From CAYTLW01 sp964438735 (lineage in GTDB: Bacteria; Myxococcota_A; UBA9042), in assembly GCA_964438735.1 (NCBI GenBank), contig CAYTLW010000045.1, positions 1-52,016 of the forward strand: a stretch of 52,016 bases of DNA, written 5' to 3'. Of the stretch, positions 31,527-40,900 are shown piece after piece. The number at the start of each line of letters is the position of its first letter. Position 1 is the stretch's first letter. Under the pieces are notes generated by a model. That model ran no database searches and was not told the DNA's origin. It saw nothing but the letters and a program-made list of their open reading frames with translations. A program made the position numbers and the translations under genes.

Positions 31527-32633
31527 ATGAGCCACCACACTGACCCCAACCGCCTGCTCGTCGGCACCCGCAAGGGGCTGTTCGAGCTGCGCGACGACCA
31601 GGGCGACCGCTGGCGCGTTGCGCGCCACAGCCACCACGCGATTCCGGTCACCCTGACATTGGCCGACCCGCGCGACGGTGCCTTGTATGCCGCGCTGGAC
31701 CATGGGCACTTCGGGACCAAGTTGCAGCGCTCCGATGATGGCGGCGCCACCTGGCGCGAGTTGCCAGCGCCCTCTTTCCCAGCGGACGTCTACGACAAGA
31801 AGGGCGGCAAGCGGGCGACGGTCGGCGGCGTCTGGGCCTTGGCTGCCGGCGGCGACGGACAAACCGGCCGACTCTGGGCTGGAACTCTCAGCGGCGGCCT
31901 GTTCCGGAGCGACGACGGTGGCAGTTCCTGGGCACTGAATGACGCGTTGTGGTCGCGACCCGAGCGAGCGGAGTGGTTTGGAGGCGGCGCGGACACCCCA
32001 GCCATCCACAGCGTATTGGTCGATCCCAGAGATGCCGACCATGTGACCGTGGGCGTGTCCTGCGGCGGGGTCTGGCAGAGCCGAGATAGTGGTCAGACAT
32101 GGACGCTGACCGCAGATGGCATGTTCGCGGCGTACATGCCACCGGATCGACGTGGTGATCCACGCATTCAGGATCCACACTGCGTCGTCGCCTGCCCGGC
32201 GCGCCCCGACGTACTCTGGTGCCAGCACCACAACGGCATCTTCAGAAGCGTCGACGGTGGCATCTCCTGGCAAGACGTCGAACCGCCCGCGCCGGCAGGG
32301 TTCGGCTTTCCGGTCGCGGCGCATCCTTCCGACCCAGACACTGCGTGGTTTGTCCCAGCGATCAGCGACGAGCAACGCATGCCGGCCGACGGTCAGCTCG
32401 TCGTCGCCCGGACGCGCGATGGCGGCGAGACGTTTGAGTTCCTGCGCGATGGCCTGCCGCAATCGCACGCATACGACCTGGTGTACCGGCACGCGCTCGC
32501 CCTCGGCGAGGACGGGAAGACCCTGCTATTCGGCTCGACGACCGGCAATCTCTACGCCAGCCGAGATGGTGGCGACTCGTGGAAGGTGGCCAGCCACAAC
32601 CTGCCGCCAATCTACTCGGTACGCCTTGGGTGA
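31527..32633 (+). CDS. BNR/sialidase-like beta-propeller protein
   Basis: A 368-residue propeller with repeated Asp-box/BNR motifs (RSDDGGATWRE, RSDDGGSSWAL, QSRDSGQTWTL, RSVDGGISWQD, ASRDGGDSWKV). No signal peptide, so it is cytoplasmic, unlike secreted sialidases. The catalytic Arg triad of sialidases is not evident, so enzymatic activity should not be assumed. AGGACA precedes the ATG. Its neighbour is the ThiS/MoaD-like gene, suggesting a shared function. Confidence 0.9.
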   Translation: MSHHTDPNRLLVGTRKGLFELRDDQGDRWRVARHSHHAIPVTLTLADPRDGALYAALDHGHFGTKLQRSDDGGATWRELPAPSFPADVYDKKGGKRATVGGVWALAAGGDGQTGRLWAGTLSGGLFRSDDGGSSWALNDALWSRPERAEWFGGGADTPAIHSVLVDPRDADHVTVGVSCGGVWQSRDSGQTWTLTADGMFAAYMPPDRRGDPRIQDPHCVVACPARPDVLWCQHHNGIFRSVDGGISWQDVEPPAPAGFGFPVAAHPSDPDTAWFVPAISDEQRMPADGQLVVARTRDGGETFEFLRDGLPQSHAYDLVYRHALALGEDGKTLLFGSTTGNLYASRDGGDSWKVASHNLPPIYSVRLG

Positions 32634-32735
32634 GGCACCTGAAGTACCTCGAGAAGGCCTGGGGTGGCTCAGAAGTGCCAGTCGTTGACTGTCGACCTGA
32701 CCTCCTGCGCCATACTCGCTCACTGTTCCATCGCC

Positions 32736-33431
32736 ATGGAGGAAATCGCCGTCCACCAGACAGCTCGATTCGCCAACGCCCTGCTCTGGACTGCCACTGC
32801 GGCGACCCTCGCCCTGTGGCCCTGCCCCTCGCAGGCAGCCGACGCCGAGGCGGCGCCGGGCAAGCAGGTGCTCCAGCACGGCACTCCGTACCTTACCGTG
32901 CAGGTCGGCATCGAGTTGCACGCCATCGAGAAGGCGGCCCAAGAAGTGTCGCGCTCGGTCGATGACCTGGCCGTGTCGGTGCGCACCCTGACCAAGTCAC
33001 CTTCGCTGAGTGAGGAGCAGAAGGCCGAACTGACGGCCGTGCTCGGGCGGGTCGACAAGCTCTCAGGTCGGGTCGTCGCCGCCATGGACCGCATGCCGGA
33101 GGCGGTCAAGGAGAGCCGCGATCCCCTCGTCAGCATCGCCGCCGACCTCGCCGGCGACGTGCGGCTGACCATCATCCTGACCCTGGTCGTGGCGCTCCTG
33201 GTGGTCATCCTGGCCCTGGTGGGGGTCTACCTCTTCACCATCCGGCCCGCCGGCAAGATGGTGGTCGCTTCATCGGCCCGCCTCATGAGCTTGACCGGTA
33301 GCCTGGAGCGGGCCATCGGTCTGGCGTCCGAGACCAACTCGGCGCAGCTGGAGCTGGCGAAGATCCTTGATGCGCAACGAGTGGCGTTGGACGGCTACAA
33401 GGCCGACGCGGTCAGGGCGAAAGGCGGCTGA
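32736..33431 (+). CDS. Exported single-span coiled-coil protein
   Basis: A 231-residue protein of unknown family. An N-terminal signal (cleavage near SQA-ADAE) is followed by a helical region with heptads (residues ~55-140), a strong membrane segment (~145-172, ILTLVVALLVVILALVGVYLF) and a C-terminal helix. The topology resembles a minimal sensor or an envelope coiled coil, but no catalytic domain is present. The start is uncertain: ATG 32736 is used, and an in-frame GTG at 32664 preceded by AGAAGG would add 24 residues. Confidence 0.75.
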   Translation: MEEIAVHQTARFANALLWTATAATLALWPCPSQAADAEAAPGKQVLQHGTPYLTVQVGIELHAIEKAAQEVSRSVDDLAVSVRTLTKSPSLSEEQKAELTAVLGRVDKLSGRVVAAMDRMPEAVKESRDPLVSIAADLAGDVRLTIILTLVVALLVVILALVGVYLFTIRPAGKMVVASSARLMSLTGSLERAIGLASETNSAQLELAKILDAQRVALDGYKADAVRAKGG

Positions 33432-33465
33432 GCAGGATTGGGCCGGGGCGAATCGCCGGCCTCTG

Positions 33466-34503
33466 TCAGGGCGGCCAGGGTTTACCCAGCAGCTTGCTCG
33501 ACTTGGCGACGAGGTCTTTGCAATCGGTGTCTGCGGCCACCGGTCGCCAGATCAGGACCTCAGCCGGCCCGCTGACGGGCTTTTCCTTCACCGCGGCCAG
33601 CAGCATGTCCATTGTCGCGCCCACCGTCACCTGCTGTATTTTGACGTCTGGCTTCATATCCAGGCCACCATTTGACGACACATCGGCCGACCAGCCGCGC
33701 GTATTGCGCTGCACCACGTGCAGCTTTTGCTGACCGAGCAGGAAGATGTCCACGGTAACCGTGACGCCCGGTTTGCCATCCTTGTCGCCATCGATCACCG
33801 CCGCATGATCGCCCTGGCCAACCGCTGGCAGCGGGCCGTCGTAACCCGGCGTCAGGCCCAGGCGGGTCACGTGCGACGGTTGGGTGATGGTCTTGCCCTT
33901 GCGAGTCAGCGGGATCGGGTCCACCGGCAAGGCGGCGACGAACGTGGCGGGAAAGGTCACCTGGCTGCCATGCACCTCGTTGGCCGCCATGGCGCAGGTC
34001 TGCTGCAGGCTGCTGCCCTTGTCGCCAGTCCAGATCACCTGCACCAGGCCGATGGTGGTCGTGACCGACTCGGCCCAGGACGAGCCGAAAGGCGAGGGGT
34101 CTTGCTGTTGCACGCGGTAGCGGGTCCAGGACGCGTAGTAGACGGGCGCGCTCTTGACCGCGGCGTCAGCAGCGGGCGCCGCATCTGCCATCGCGCCACT
34201 ATCTGTAGTTGCGCCGCCGTCTGCCCTTTCGGAGTCATCTGCGGCGTCTGTCGCCACGGGGCCGGCGCCGTCGGCCTGGCCTCCGCTGTCCAGGTTCACC
34301 GGCCCGGAGTCGACCGGGGAGCTGGCTCCGTCGGTGGCGCCCCCGTCCACATCCGCGGACACATCGAGCAACCAGGGAGGCGTCGGCGGCGTGCCCGCGG
34401 GCGCCTCCGTGCTGCAGGCGACCAGTGCCAGCACGAGCCAGGGCACCAGACACGACGTCCACACGGGATGCGCGCCCGCCGATTTGCCCATCCTGTCCAA
34501 CAT
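33466..34503 (-). CDS. Putative lipoprotein of unknown function
   Basis: A 345-residue lipoprotein with lipobox LVAC and a ~90-residue Asp/Gly/Ala/Ser-rich linker of the same style as in the Cys-repeat proteins. A ~220-residue C-terminal domain with beta character follows. It includes a DGDKDGKPG stretch that resembles a calcium-binding loop. Only two Cys lie in the mature domain, possibly forming one disulfide. The start at 34503 is chosen because the signal peptide begins there. No family recognised. Confidence 0.82.
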   Translation of the reverse strand: MLDRMGKSAGAHPVWTSCLVPWLVLALVACSTEAPAGTPPTPPWLLDVSADVDGGATDGASSPVDSGPVNLDSGGQADGAGPVATDAADDSERADGGATTDSGAMADAAPAADAAVKSAPVYYASWTRYRVQQQDPSPFGSSWAESVTTTIGLVQVIWTGDKGSSLQQTCAMAANEVHGSQVTFPATFVAALPVDPIPLTRKGKTITQPSHVTRLGLTPGYDGPLPAVGQGDHAAVIDGDKDGKPGVTVTVDIFLLGQQKLHVVQRNTRGWSADVSSNGGLDMKPDVKIQQVTVGATMDMLLAAVKEKPVSGPAEVLIWRPVAADTDCKDLVAKSSKLLGKPWPP

Positions 34504-34622
34504 CGAAACAGCGCCTCCACCACCAGGCGGCAGTGTAGGGTGCGCGCCGAAAGCGGAGCCAGTGACCCGATTGCATGTCCCTGAGATTGTGCGAGTTGGG
34601 AATCGCCCGGCACCCTCAGGGG

Positions 34623-35042
34623 CTACGCGTTGCCGGCCATGATCCGGCCCAGGCGCAAACGCCAGTAGACCCAGACGCCGTGGAAGACGACGAAGATGCC
34701 CAACACCAGCCAGGCAAAGAGCGGCCGACCGTGCGCACCCTCCAGGATCGACCACAAGATGCCCAGGGACGCAGTGGCCGACCAGATGACCTTGAGGTTG
34801 AGCATCGTGACGAAGCTCTGCGCGTCGGCGTTGCGGCCCAGCAGTGACTCGATGCCGATGCCGAACAGGGCCGCGGCGACCAGGCGGGCGGTGATGGGAT
34901 CGACCTGCTGCCAGCCCACCAGCTCCAGCAGCATCACGGGCGCCACGAAGAGGGGCAGGGCGAAGAGGATGTCGGCCCAGAAGTGGATCACAAACGCCAT
35001 GCGCAGCGCGCCCGGGACCCTCTCATCTATTTGGTTGGCCAT
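34623..35042 (-). CDS. Small four-helix integral membrane protein
   Basis: A 139-residue protein with about four membrane helices (residues ~15-38, 48-65, 78-95, 108-128). AGAGGTGAAC before the ATG at 35042 is a good ribosome binding site and rules out longer readings. Family not recognised. Divergent from the Tat-exported reductase-like gene. Confidence 0.82.
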   Translation of the reverse strand: MANQIDERVPGALRMAFVIHFWADILFALPLFVAPVMLLELVGWQQVDPITARLVAAALFGIGIESLLGRNADAQSFVTMLNLKVIWSATASLGILWSILEGAHGRPLFAWLVLGIFVVFHGVWVYWRLRLGRIMAGNA

Positions 35043-35217
35043 GTTCACCTCTTCCGGAGCCGATTCGTCAACTGCCGCAAGAACGGCGGTCGGAGCATAA
35101 CCGCGCTGTCTCCGTTCTTGCAGCGTTGCCATGGCAAAGCATCGTGAGGTCCCTTGCATCCGTGTCGCCCGACGCCGATGCTTGCCCCGCAGATGACGAC
35201 AAACATCGGAGATGGTC

Positions 35218-36171
35218 ATGAAGCAGGACGAGATGGGCATCGCCCGACGTGAGTTTCTCGGCAGCGGGCTGGCCCTCGGGGCCGGGGCGTTGCTTAGCGG
35301 TATGGCGTCGACTGCGTCGGCCGCCGCGCCCGTCAAGAAGCCCGTCGCGCCCGCAAAGACGCCCGCCGAGCCCTTGCCGCCCATGCCGACGGCGACCTTT
35401 GGCCGCAGCGGCGTGAAGGTCTCGCGCATCGCCCTGGGCACCGTCTTCGACACCGGCACCAGCCAGCTGGTCTTCGAGCGCGCCTGGAAGCTGGGCGTGC
35501 GCTACTGGGACACCGCCGACTGCTATCTCGGCGGTCGCAGCGAGCAGGGCATCGGGCGCTATTTCGGCCGCCATCCCGCCCGTCGCAAGGACATCTTCCT
35601 GGTCACCGCCTCCGATGCCCGCGACCCCGTCGGCATGGAGCGGCTACTGAGCCGGTCCTTGAAACGAATGAAGACCCGCCACATCGACCTCTTCCTGGTC
35701 CACGGCGTAAAGCACGTCGAAGAGCTCAACAAGGGCTCGCGCGCCTTCGCCGCCAAAGCCAAGGCGGACGGGCGCATCAAGATGTTCGGCTTCAGCACCC
35801 ACAAGAACTGCACGCCCCTGCTCGCCGCCGCAGCGAAGATGCCCTGGATCGACGGCATCCTGGCCACCTGGAACTACGAGACCATGAAGGACGCCAGGGC
35901 CCAGGCGGCGGTGCAGGCCTGCTACGACGCCGGCATCGGCTTGACGGCCATGAAGGTCAACCGTTGCGCGCCGCCGAACCCCAAGGAAAAGCGCGACCGC
36001 GAGCTCGTCATCCGCCACATGGAGGCGGGCTACAGCCTGGAGCAGGCCCGATTGCTGGCGGTGCTGGGCGACCGGCGCATCGCCAGCGTGGCGCTGACGT
36101 TGAAGAACATCGGCCTTGTCAATCAGTACGCCGCGGCGGCCTTGGGTCGGCCGAAGCTGCCGGGGGTGTAG
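35218..36171 (+). CDS. Tat-exported aldo/keto reductase-like protein lacking catalytic Lys
   Basis: A 317-residue protein with a twin-arginine signal (ARREFLG, then a hydrophobic stretch, cleavage near ASA-AAP), a Pro/Lys linker and an AKR TIM barrel. Of the AKR catalytic tetrad, D98, Y103 and H162 are present at normal spacing. The position of the Lys is A131 (LVTASD instead of LVTKS). Loss of this Lys should impair normal NADPH-dependent carbonyl reduction. Tat export implies that a folded, perhaps cofactor-loaded protein reaches the periplasm, where NADPH is absent. GGAG precedes the ATG at 35218; an ATG at 35212 is also possible. Divergent from the small membrane protein gene. Confidence 0.9.
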   Translation: MKQDEMGIARREFLGSGLALGAGALLSGMASTASAAAPVKKPVAPAKTPAEPLPPMPTATFGRSGVKVSRIALGTVFDTGTSQLVFERAWKLGVRYWDTADCYLGGRSEQGIGRYFGRHPARRKDIFLVTASDARDPVGMERLLSRSLKRMKTRHIDLFLVHGVKHVEELNKGSRAFAAKAKADGRIKMFGFSTHKNCTPLLAAAAKMPWIDGILATWNYETMKDARAQAAVQACYDAGIGLTAMKVNRCAPPNPKEKRDRELVIRHMEAGYSLEQARLLAVLGDRRIASVALTLKNIGLVNQYAAAALGRPKLPGV

Positions 36172-36471
36172 GCGCCCGCTGCGGCCTGTTCGGGCCTGCC
36201 TCGACTGCGCCACATTGTCGCGGATGATGCGACTGAAGGGCACCGGCGCCGGGCCCGGGATGACGCCTTTGCCAGCCGGGCCGCAGCCGATGCCCTGGAG
36301 CGCGAATCGCTGGCCGCCCCCGCGCTCGTGGCGCGGGCGTCCGAGCGGCCCGCCGTGGCGACCGGCCGTCAGCACATCCCGGGGAGCATCGCCATGGCCA
36401 GGTCTCGGTGTGGATTGCACCTGGAATCGCACCGCTGAGCCGGGTACCATGGCCGGGCAGGGAGCCCCCCG
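36172..36471. other. Intergenic region, no gene seen
   Basis: 300 bases between the reductase-like gene and the small exported protein. No open frame with a believable start, and no hairpin with a T-run or clear promoter was found. Confidence 0.4.
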
Positions 36472-36948
36472 ATGCGACAGCCCCCGTCCAGTCCCTTCCG
36501 ATCTCAACTGATTGCAGCAGCCGCATTGTTGCTGCTCACCGCGCTGCCCTCGCTGACAGCCGCCGGCCCGCGCCGTGTCTCTCGCGCCAACTCGTCCGGC
36601 AGCGTGGTCTCCCGCCCGTGCACCGAAAAGGCGCTCGGACAGGTCCTCGTTCGCATCAGCCGCGAGCTCGCCGGAGTCCAGACCCTCCTGGCCGAACGAC
36701 GGCGCGCCGAGGCGAGGGTCGCCGCATGGCTGGGCAAGACGCGCCCAGGCCGCAGCGCCAAGTCCTGTTCCGCATTCACCAAGCCGCGTCAGCGGCGCAC
36801 CTGCCGCCGTCATGCGTCGAATCTCCGAGTCAAGGCCAGGCAGACGACCCGCAAGCTCAGCCGGGTGCGCTCCCTGCTGCGCTACATCTCCGACTGCGAG
36901 CGTACGCCCTCGCCCGGTGAGTTCGGGCGATTGCCCTGGCAACGCTGA
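36472..36948 (+). CDS. Small exported basic protein
   Basis: A 158-residue protein with a signal peptide (LIAAAALLLLTALPSLTAAG), and then a highly basic, helical mature part with four Cys (around residues 50, 98, 109 and 142) that could form two disulfides. GGGAG precedes the ATG at 36472. No family recognised; coding status rests on start context, signal peptide and codon use. Confidence 0.65.
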   Translation: MRQPPSSPFRSQLIAAAALLLLTALPSLTAAGPRRVSRANSSGSVVSRPCTEKALGQVLVRISRELAGVQTLLAERRRAEARVAAWLGKTRPGRSAKSCSAFTKPRQRRTCRRHASNLRVKARQTTRKLSRVRSLLRYISDCERTPSPGEFGRLPWQR

Positions 36949-37049
36949 GACGGCGGGTCGTCGGCGAGCGCGCCCGGCGTGAACCGCCGATTCCTTGCCA
37001 CCCACAAACCGCATCGATATCGTGATCCGCATCCCCCCGGGAGGATTCG

Positions 37050-40000
37050 ATGTGTAGCCCACGATCCACTCGCTGGACCGGTCGTCACGGCCGTCTTGCC
37101 CGCCTCTTCGTCTGCCTGGTCAACGTCGCGGTGTTGTGCAGCGCAGGCTGCGGCGATGACGAGGCCGTCACCGGCGAGCCGGCCACTGCGGACTCGACCG
37201 CCGACGATGGGCTGACGTTCGATGCCCTCCACTTCGACGCCGGCGGGGCGGCCGACGTTGCGAAGCGCACAGAAGACGCCGCCGCAGGCCTGGAAGATCA
37301 GCTTGCAACTCCGGATAACGGCGCACCGGACGTCGATCCCATGTCATCTTGCCCTGGCGGCACCGGCTGCGCGTGCGAAACAAACGGCGACTGCCTGGTT
37401 GGCAAGTGTATCCCAGGCCCCGATGGCAAGTTCTGCCCGAAGGCCTGCGTGGACGACTGCCCGACCGGTTTCAAGTGCTGGATGTACCCCATCGGGCCGC
37501 CGGACATCGCGCTCTGTGGGCCTCTCTGGCTGTACACCTGTGACCCTTGCTCGGCCTCGGAGCAGTGCAAGAGCTTTGGCGCCGGTGACGCTGCCTGCGT
37601 CGATCACGGCGCGGCGGGCAACTACTGCGGCGAGGCGTGCGACACGGCGGCGGACTGCCCCAAGGGATACGCGTGCACGACCGTGCAGACCACCGAAGGC
37701 AAGTCCGGCGAGCACTGCGTGCCCACACCTGCCGCAGATGATGCCGGACCTTTCGGCCCCTGCCCCTGCACCAAGCTCGCCACCTCCAAGAAGCTCACCA
37801 CCACCTGCAACAAGACCGCCACCGACGCCGACGGCAAGACCATCGGCACCTGCACCGGCAACCGCACCTGCACCGCCGACGGCCTGTCCGACTGCAGCGC
37901 CGCCATGCCCACCGCCGAGGTCTGCAACGGCAAGGATGACGACTGCGATGGCGACATCGACGAGGCCTCCTGCGATGACGGCAACGGCTGCACGGTGGAC
38001 GCCTGCAAGGGCGTTGACGGCTGCACCCACGCCGACCTGAATGGCACGCCCTGCGACGCCGACGGCAACATCTGCACCGACGGCGACAGCTGCACCAAGG
38101 GCATCTGCGTGCCCGGGCCGCCGAAGAAGTGCGACGACGGCAACCCCTGCACCAAGGGCGGCTGCGACCTGGCCATCGGCTGCACCCAGGCCAATGACGA
38201 CGGCCAGCCCTGCGAGGCCGACGACAACCCGTGCACCGTCGGCGACGTCTGCAAGGGCGGCGGTTGCAAGCAGGGTACGGCCAAGGTCTGCGTCAGCGAC
38301 AACGCCTGCGTGGCCGCAGCATGCGACGTCAAGACCGGCAAGTGCATCTTCACGCCCCAGGGCGCCGGCACGCCCTGCGATGACGGCAGCACCTGCACCG
38401 ACAAGGATGGCTGCACCGCCGGCGCCTGCGTCGGCCAGGCCATCAACTGCGATGATGACAACCCCTGCACCACCGACGGCTGCGACAAGACGGTCGGCTG
38501 CACCAAGGTGCCCAACCAGGCGCCCTGCGATGACGGCAGCGCGTGCACCAAAGCCGACACCTGCGCCGGCGGCAGTTGCATCGGATTGCCGCTGTCGGTG
38601 AGCGCCGACTGCGACGACAACAACCCCTGCACGGACGACAGCTGCGCGCCCGCCACCGGCTGTGTGCACAGCCACAACAAGCTGCCCTGCGACGCGGATG
38701 GCTCCGCCTGCACCGTGGCCGACACCTGCGCCGCCGGCAAATGCCTGGCCGGCAAGGCGCTCGACTGCGACGACGGCAACATCTGCACCAGCGACCAGTG
38801 CGACAAGGCCGCCGGCTGCCAGCACGCGATCAACGGCAAACCCTGCGACGCCGATGACAACAAGTGCACCGTCGGCGACGTGTGCGCGGCCAAGGTCTGC
38901 GTCGCGGGCAAGAAGAAGGTCTGCGATGACGGCCAGGTCTGCACCGTGGACAGCTGCGACAAGAAGTCCGGCGCCTGCACCTGGGCCGGCGCGCCCGTCA
39001 ACGGCCTGTCCTGCGACGCCGACGGCTCGGTCTGCACCGTCAAGGACGCCTGCAAAGACGGCAACTGCGTGCCCGGCAAGGCCCTGGATTGCGACGATGG
39101 CAACGGCTGCCGCGACGACGGCTGCGACCTGGCCAAGGGCTGCACCCACACCGACAACAATCTGGCCTGCAACGCCGACGACAACGCCTGCACCGTGGGC
39201 GATGGCTGCAAGGCCGGCAGCTGCGTGGCCGGCGCCAAAAAGGTCTGCAATGACGGCCAGGCGTGCACGGTGGACAGCTGCGACAAACAATCCGGCAAAT
39301 GCGGCTATCTCGGCAAACCCCTGGACGGCCAGCCCTGCGATGCGGATGGCTCGGTCTGCTCCAGCAAGGACACCTGCGCCGGCGGCAGCTGCGTCAAGGG
39401 CAAACCACTGGCCTGCGATGACGGCAACAGCTGTACCATCGACACCTGCGATGCCAAGTCCGGCTGCAAACATGCCGCCAGCAGCCAGCCCTGCAACGCT
39501 GACGACAACAAGTGCACGGTCGACGATGTCTGCAAAGGCGGCAGCTGCGTCGCCGGGGCGCTGAAGAAGTGCGACGACGCCAAACCGTGCACTCTGGACG
39601 CCTGCGACACCAAGACGGGCATCTGCAGCCACGTCGCTGCGCCGCTCGAGGGCAATCTCTGCGACGCCGATGGCACGGTCTGCACACCCAAAGATCGCTG
39701 CAAGGCGGGGGTCTGCCTGCCCGACAAGCCGCTGAGCTGCGACGACAACAACGTCTGCACCGACGACAGCTGCGACGCCAAGGCGGGCTGCAAGCATGGC
39801 GCCAATACCAAACCCTGCCCCGACGCCAGCAAGTGCACCAAGGACGAGGTCTGCAAGGCCGGCAAGTGCACCACCCAGGCCGTGGTCTGCGATGACGGCA
39901 ACCCGTGTACCAAGGACGCCTGCGACACCGCCAAGGGCTGCCAGGCCCCACCCCTGGCCGACCAGACCGGCTGCGGCAACGGCAAGTGGTGCAAGTCGGG

Positions 40001-40796
40001 CAAGTGCGTGCTCAAGGCGTTCTGCGGCGACGGCAAGATCAACCAGGCTTCAGAGCAGTGTGACGATGGCAATACGGCCGACGGCGATGGCTGCGACAAG
40101 AACTGCAAATCGGAGGCATGGACCAGCTGTCAGGCGCTCAAGAAAGCCAAACCCGGCGCCAAGAGCGGCACCTACCTCATCGATCCGGATGGAAGTGGCC
40201 CTGGCAAACCAGCGCTGACCTGGTGCGAGCTGGAAGCGGACGGCGGCGGCTGGACCCTTGTTTTGAAGGTCGACGGCAGCAAGAAGACCTTCCGCTACAA
40301 CAACAAGGTCTGGACCGACAACAGCCTGGTGGCGCCCGCAGCCACAGCCTTGGACACCACCGAAGCCAAGCTGCCAGCCTGGAATACGGTGCCCTTCACC
40401 CAGATCCGCCTGGGCATGAAGGTCGGCAATACCACCCGCTGGCTGGTCATGAACTACGCCGCCAAGTCCATGTTTGCGGCCATGTCCGACAACAAGCACA
40501 AGGCCATCAACGGAACATCGCGCAACCAGTGGCTCACCTTCGTCAACGGCTCGTCGCTGCAGGGCAACTGCAACATGCGCGGCCTGAACGTGGCGCCCAA
40601 CCCGGCCCACAACCGCGCCCGCATCGGCATCGTCGGCAACCAGGAGCCCAACTGCGGCTCGTGTGACTCCTGCCTCGGCATCGGCATCGGCGGCGGCGGC
40701 TGTGGATTCGATCCGGCGATTTCGGCAGGCAATATGTACTCGGGTTGCGGGGGCAACAAGGGCATCACCGGGTTTGCGTGGGTGATGGTCAGGTAG
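37050..40796 (+). CDS. Giant Cys-repeat lipoprotein with fibrinogen-like C-terminus (2)
   Basis: A 1248-residue surface lipoprotein with lipobox CSAGC. A ~70-residue acidic linker is followed by an N-terminal Cys-rich domain (~95-300) including CNGKDDDCDGDIDE, a motif common in myxobacterial surface proteins. The stalk has 25 half-repeats alternating B (CDDGN.CT.D.C) and A (CDADG..CT..D.C). One CGDGKINQASEQCDDGN element matches the Myxococcus Cys-rich repeat pattern. The C-terminal ~230 residues are fibrinogen-related (SGTYLIDPDGSG ... WCELEADGGGWTL). GGGAGGA precedes the ATG. Its A-repeats carry one more residue than those of the 28177 homologue, so it is diverged rather than a recent copy. 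Confidence 0.93.
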   Translation: MCSPRSTRWTGRHGRLARLFVCLVNVAVLCSAGCGDDEAVTGEPATADSTADDGLTFDALHFDAGGAADVAKRTEDAAAGLEDQLATPDNGAPDVDPMSSCPGGTGCACETNGDCLVGKCIPGPDGKFCPKACVDDCPTGFKCWMYPIGPPDIALCGPLWLYTCDPCSASEQCKSFGAGDAACVDHGAAGNYCGEACDTAADCPKGYACTTVQTTEGKSGEHCVPTPAADDAGPFGPCPCTKLATSKKLTTTCNKTATDADGKTIGTCTGNRTCTADGLSDCSAAMPTAEVCNGKDDDCDGDIDEASCDDGNGCTVDACKGVDGCTHADLNGTPCDADGNICTDGDSCTKGICVPGPPKKCDDGNPCTKGGCDLAIGCTQANDDGQPCEADDNPCTVGDVCKGGGCKQGTAKVCVSDNACVAAACDVKTGKCIFTPQGAGTPCDDGSTCTDKDGCTAGACVGQAINCDDDNPCTTDGCDKTVGCTKVPNQAPCDDGSACTKADTCAGGSCIGLPLSVSADCDDNNPCTDDSCAPATGCVHSHNKLPCDADGSACTVADTCAAGKCLAGKALDCDDGNICTSDQCDKAAGCQHAINGKPCDADDNKCTVGDVCAAKVCVAGKKKVCDDGQVCTVDSCDKKSGACTWAGAPVNGLSCDADGSVCTVKDACKDGNCVPGKALDCDDGNGCRDDGCDLAKGCTHTDNNLACNADDNACTVGDGCKAGSCVAGAKKVCNDGQACTVDSCDKQSGKCGYLGKPLDGQPCDADGSVCSSKDTCAGGSCVKGKPLACDDGNSCTIDTCDAKSGCKHAASSQPCNADDNKCTVDDVCKGGSCVAGALKKCDDAKPCTLDACDTKTGICSHVAAPLEGNLCDADGTVCTPKDRCKAGVCLPDKPLSCDDNNVCTDDSCDAKAGCKHGANTKPCPDASKCTKDEVCKAGKCTTQAVVCDDGNPCTKDACDTAKGCQAPPLADQTGCGNGKWCKSGKCVLKAFCGDGKINQASEQCDDGNTADGDGCDKNCKSEAWTSCQALKKAKPGAKSGTYLIDPDGSGPGKPALTWCELEADGGGWTLVLKVDGSKKTFRYNNKVWTDNSLVAPAATALDTTEAKLPAWNTVPFTQIRLGMKVGNTTRWLVMNYAAKSMFAAMSDNKHKAINGTSRNQWLTFVNGSSLQGNCNMRGLNVAPNPAHNRARIGIVGNQEPNCGSCDSCLGIGIGGGGCGFDPAISAGNMYSGCGGNKGITGFAWVMVR
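37970..39960 (+). repeat. Coding Cys-repeat array (25 half-units)
   Basis: About 2 kb of alternating B and A half-repeats with CDDGN and CDADG cores. The GC-rich repetition leaves both antisense frames open for long stretches. Limits are approximate. Confidence 0.85.
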
Positions 40797-40900
40797 CTTG
40801 GATCTCGTGTAACGCACCAAGGCCGCGAGGTTGTGGGGGCGTTCGAGGCCCGAGTCATCCACGCCTTCCGAGCCGCGCCCATCGGCCAACCCATCGCCGG

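Noticed and set aside
37344..39797. Very long open frame on the minus strand opposite the Cys-repeat gene
   Set aside because: Repetitive GC-rich codons keep the antisense frame open. The encoded sequence is monotonous Ala/Gly/Val and mirrors the sense repeats, while the sense frame has a lipoprotein signal, a ribosome binding site and recognisable domains.
28850..39960. CRISPR array or tandem DNA repeats without coding role
   Set aside because: The repetitive segments are in-frame protein repeats with varying sequence, not identical direct repeats with unique spacers.
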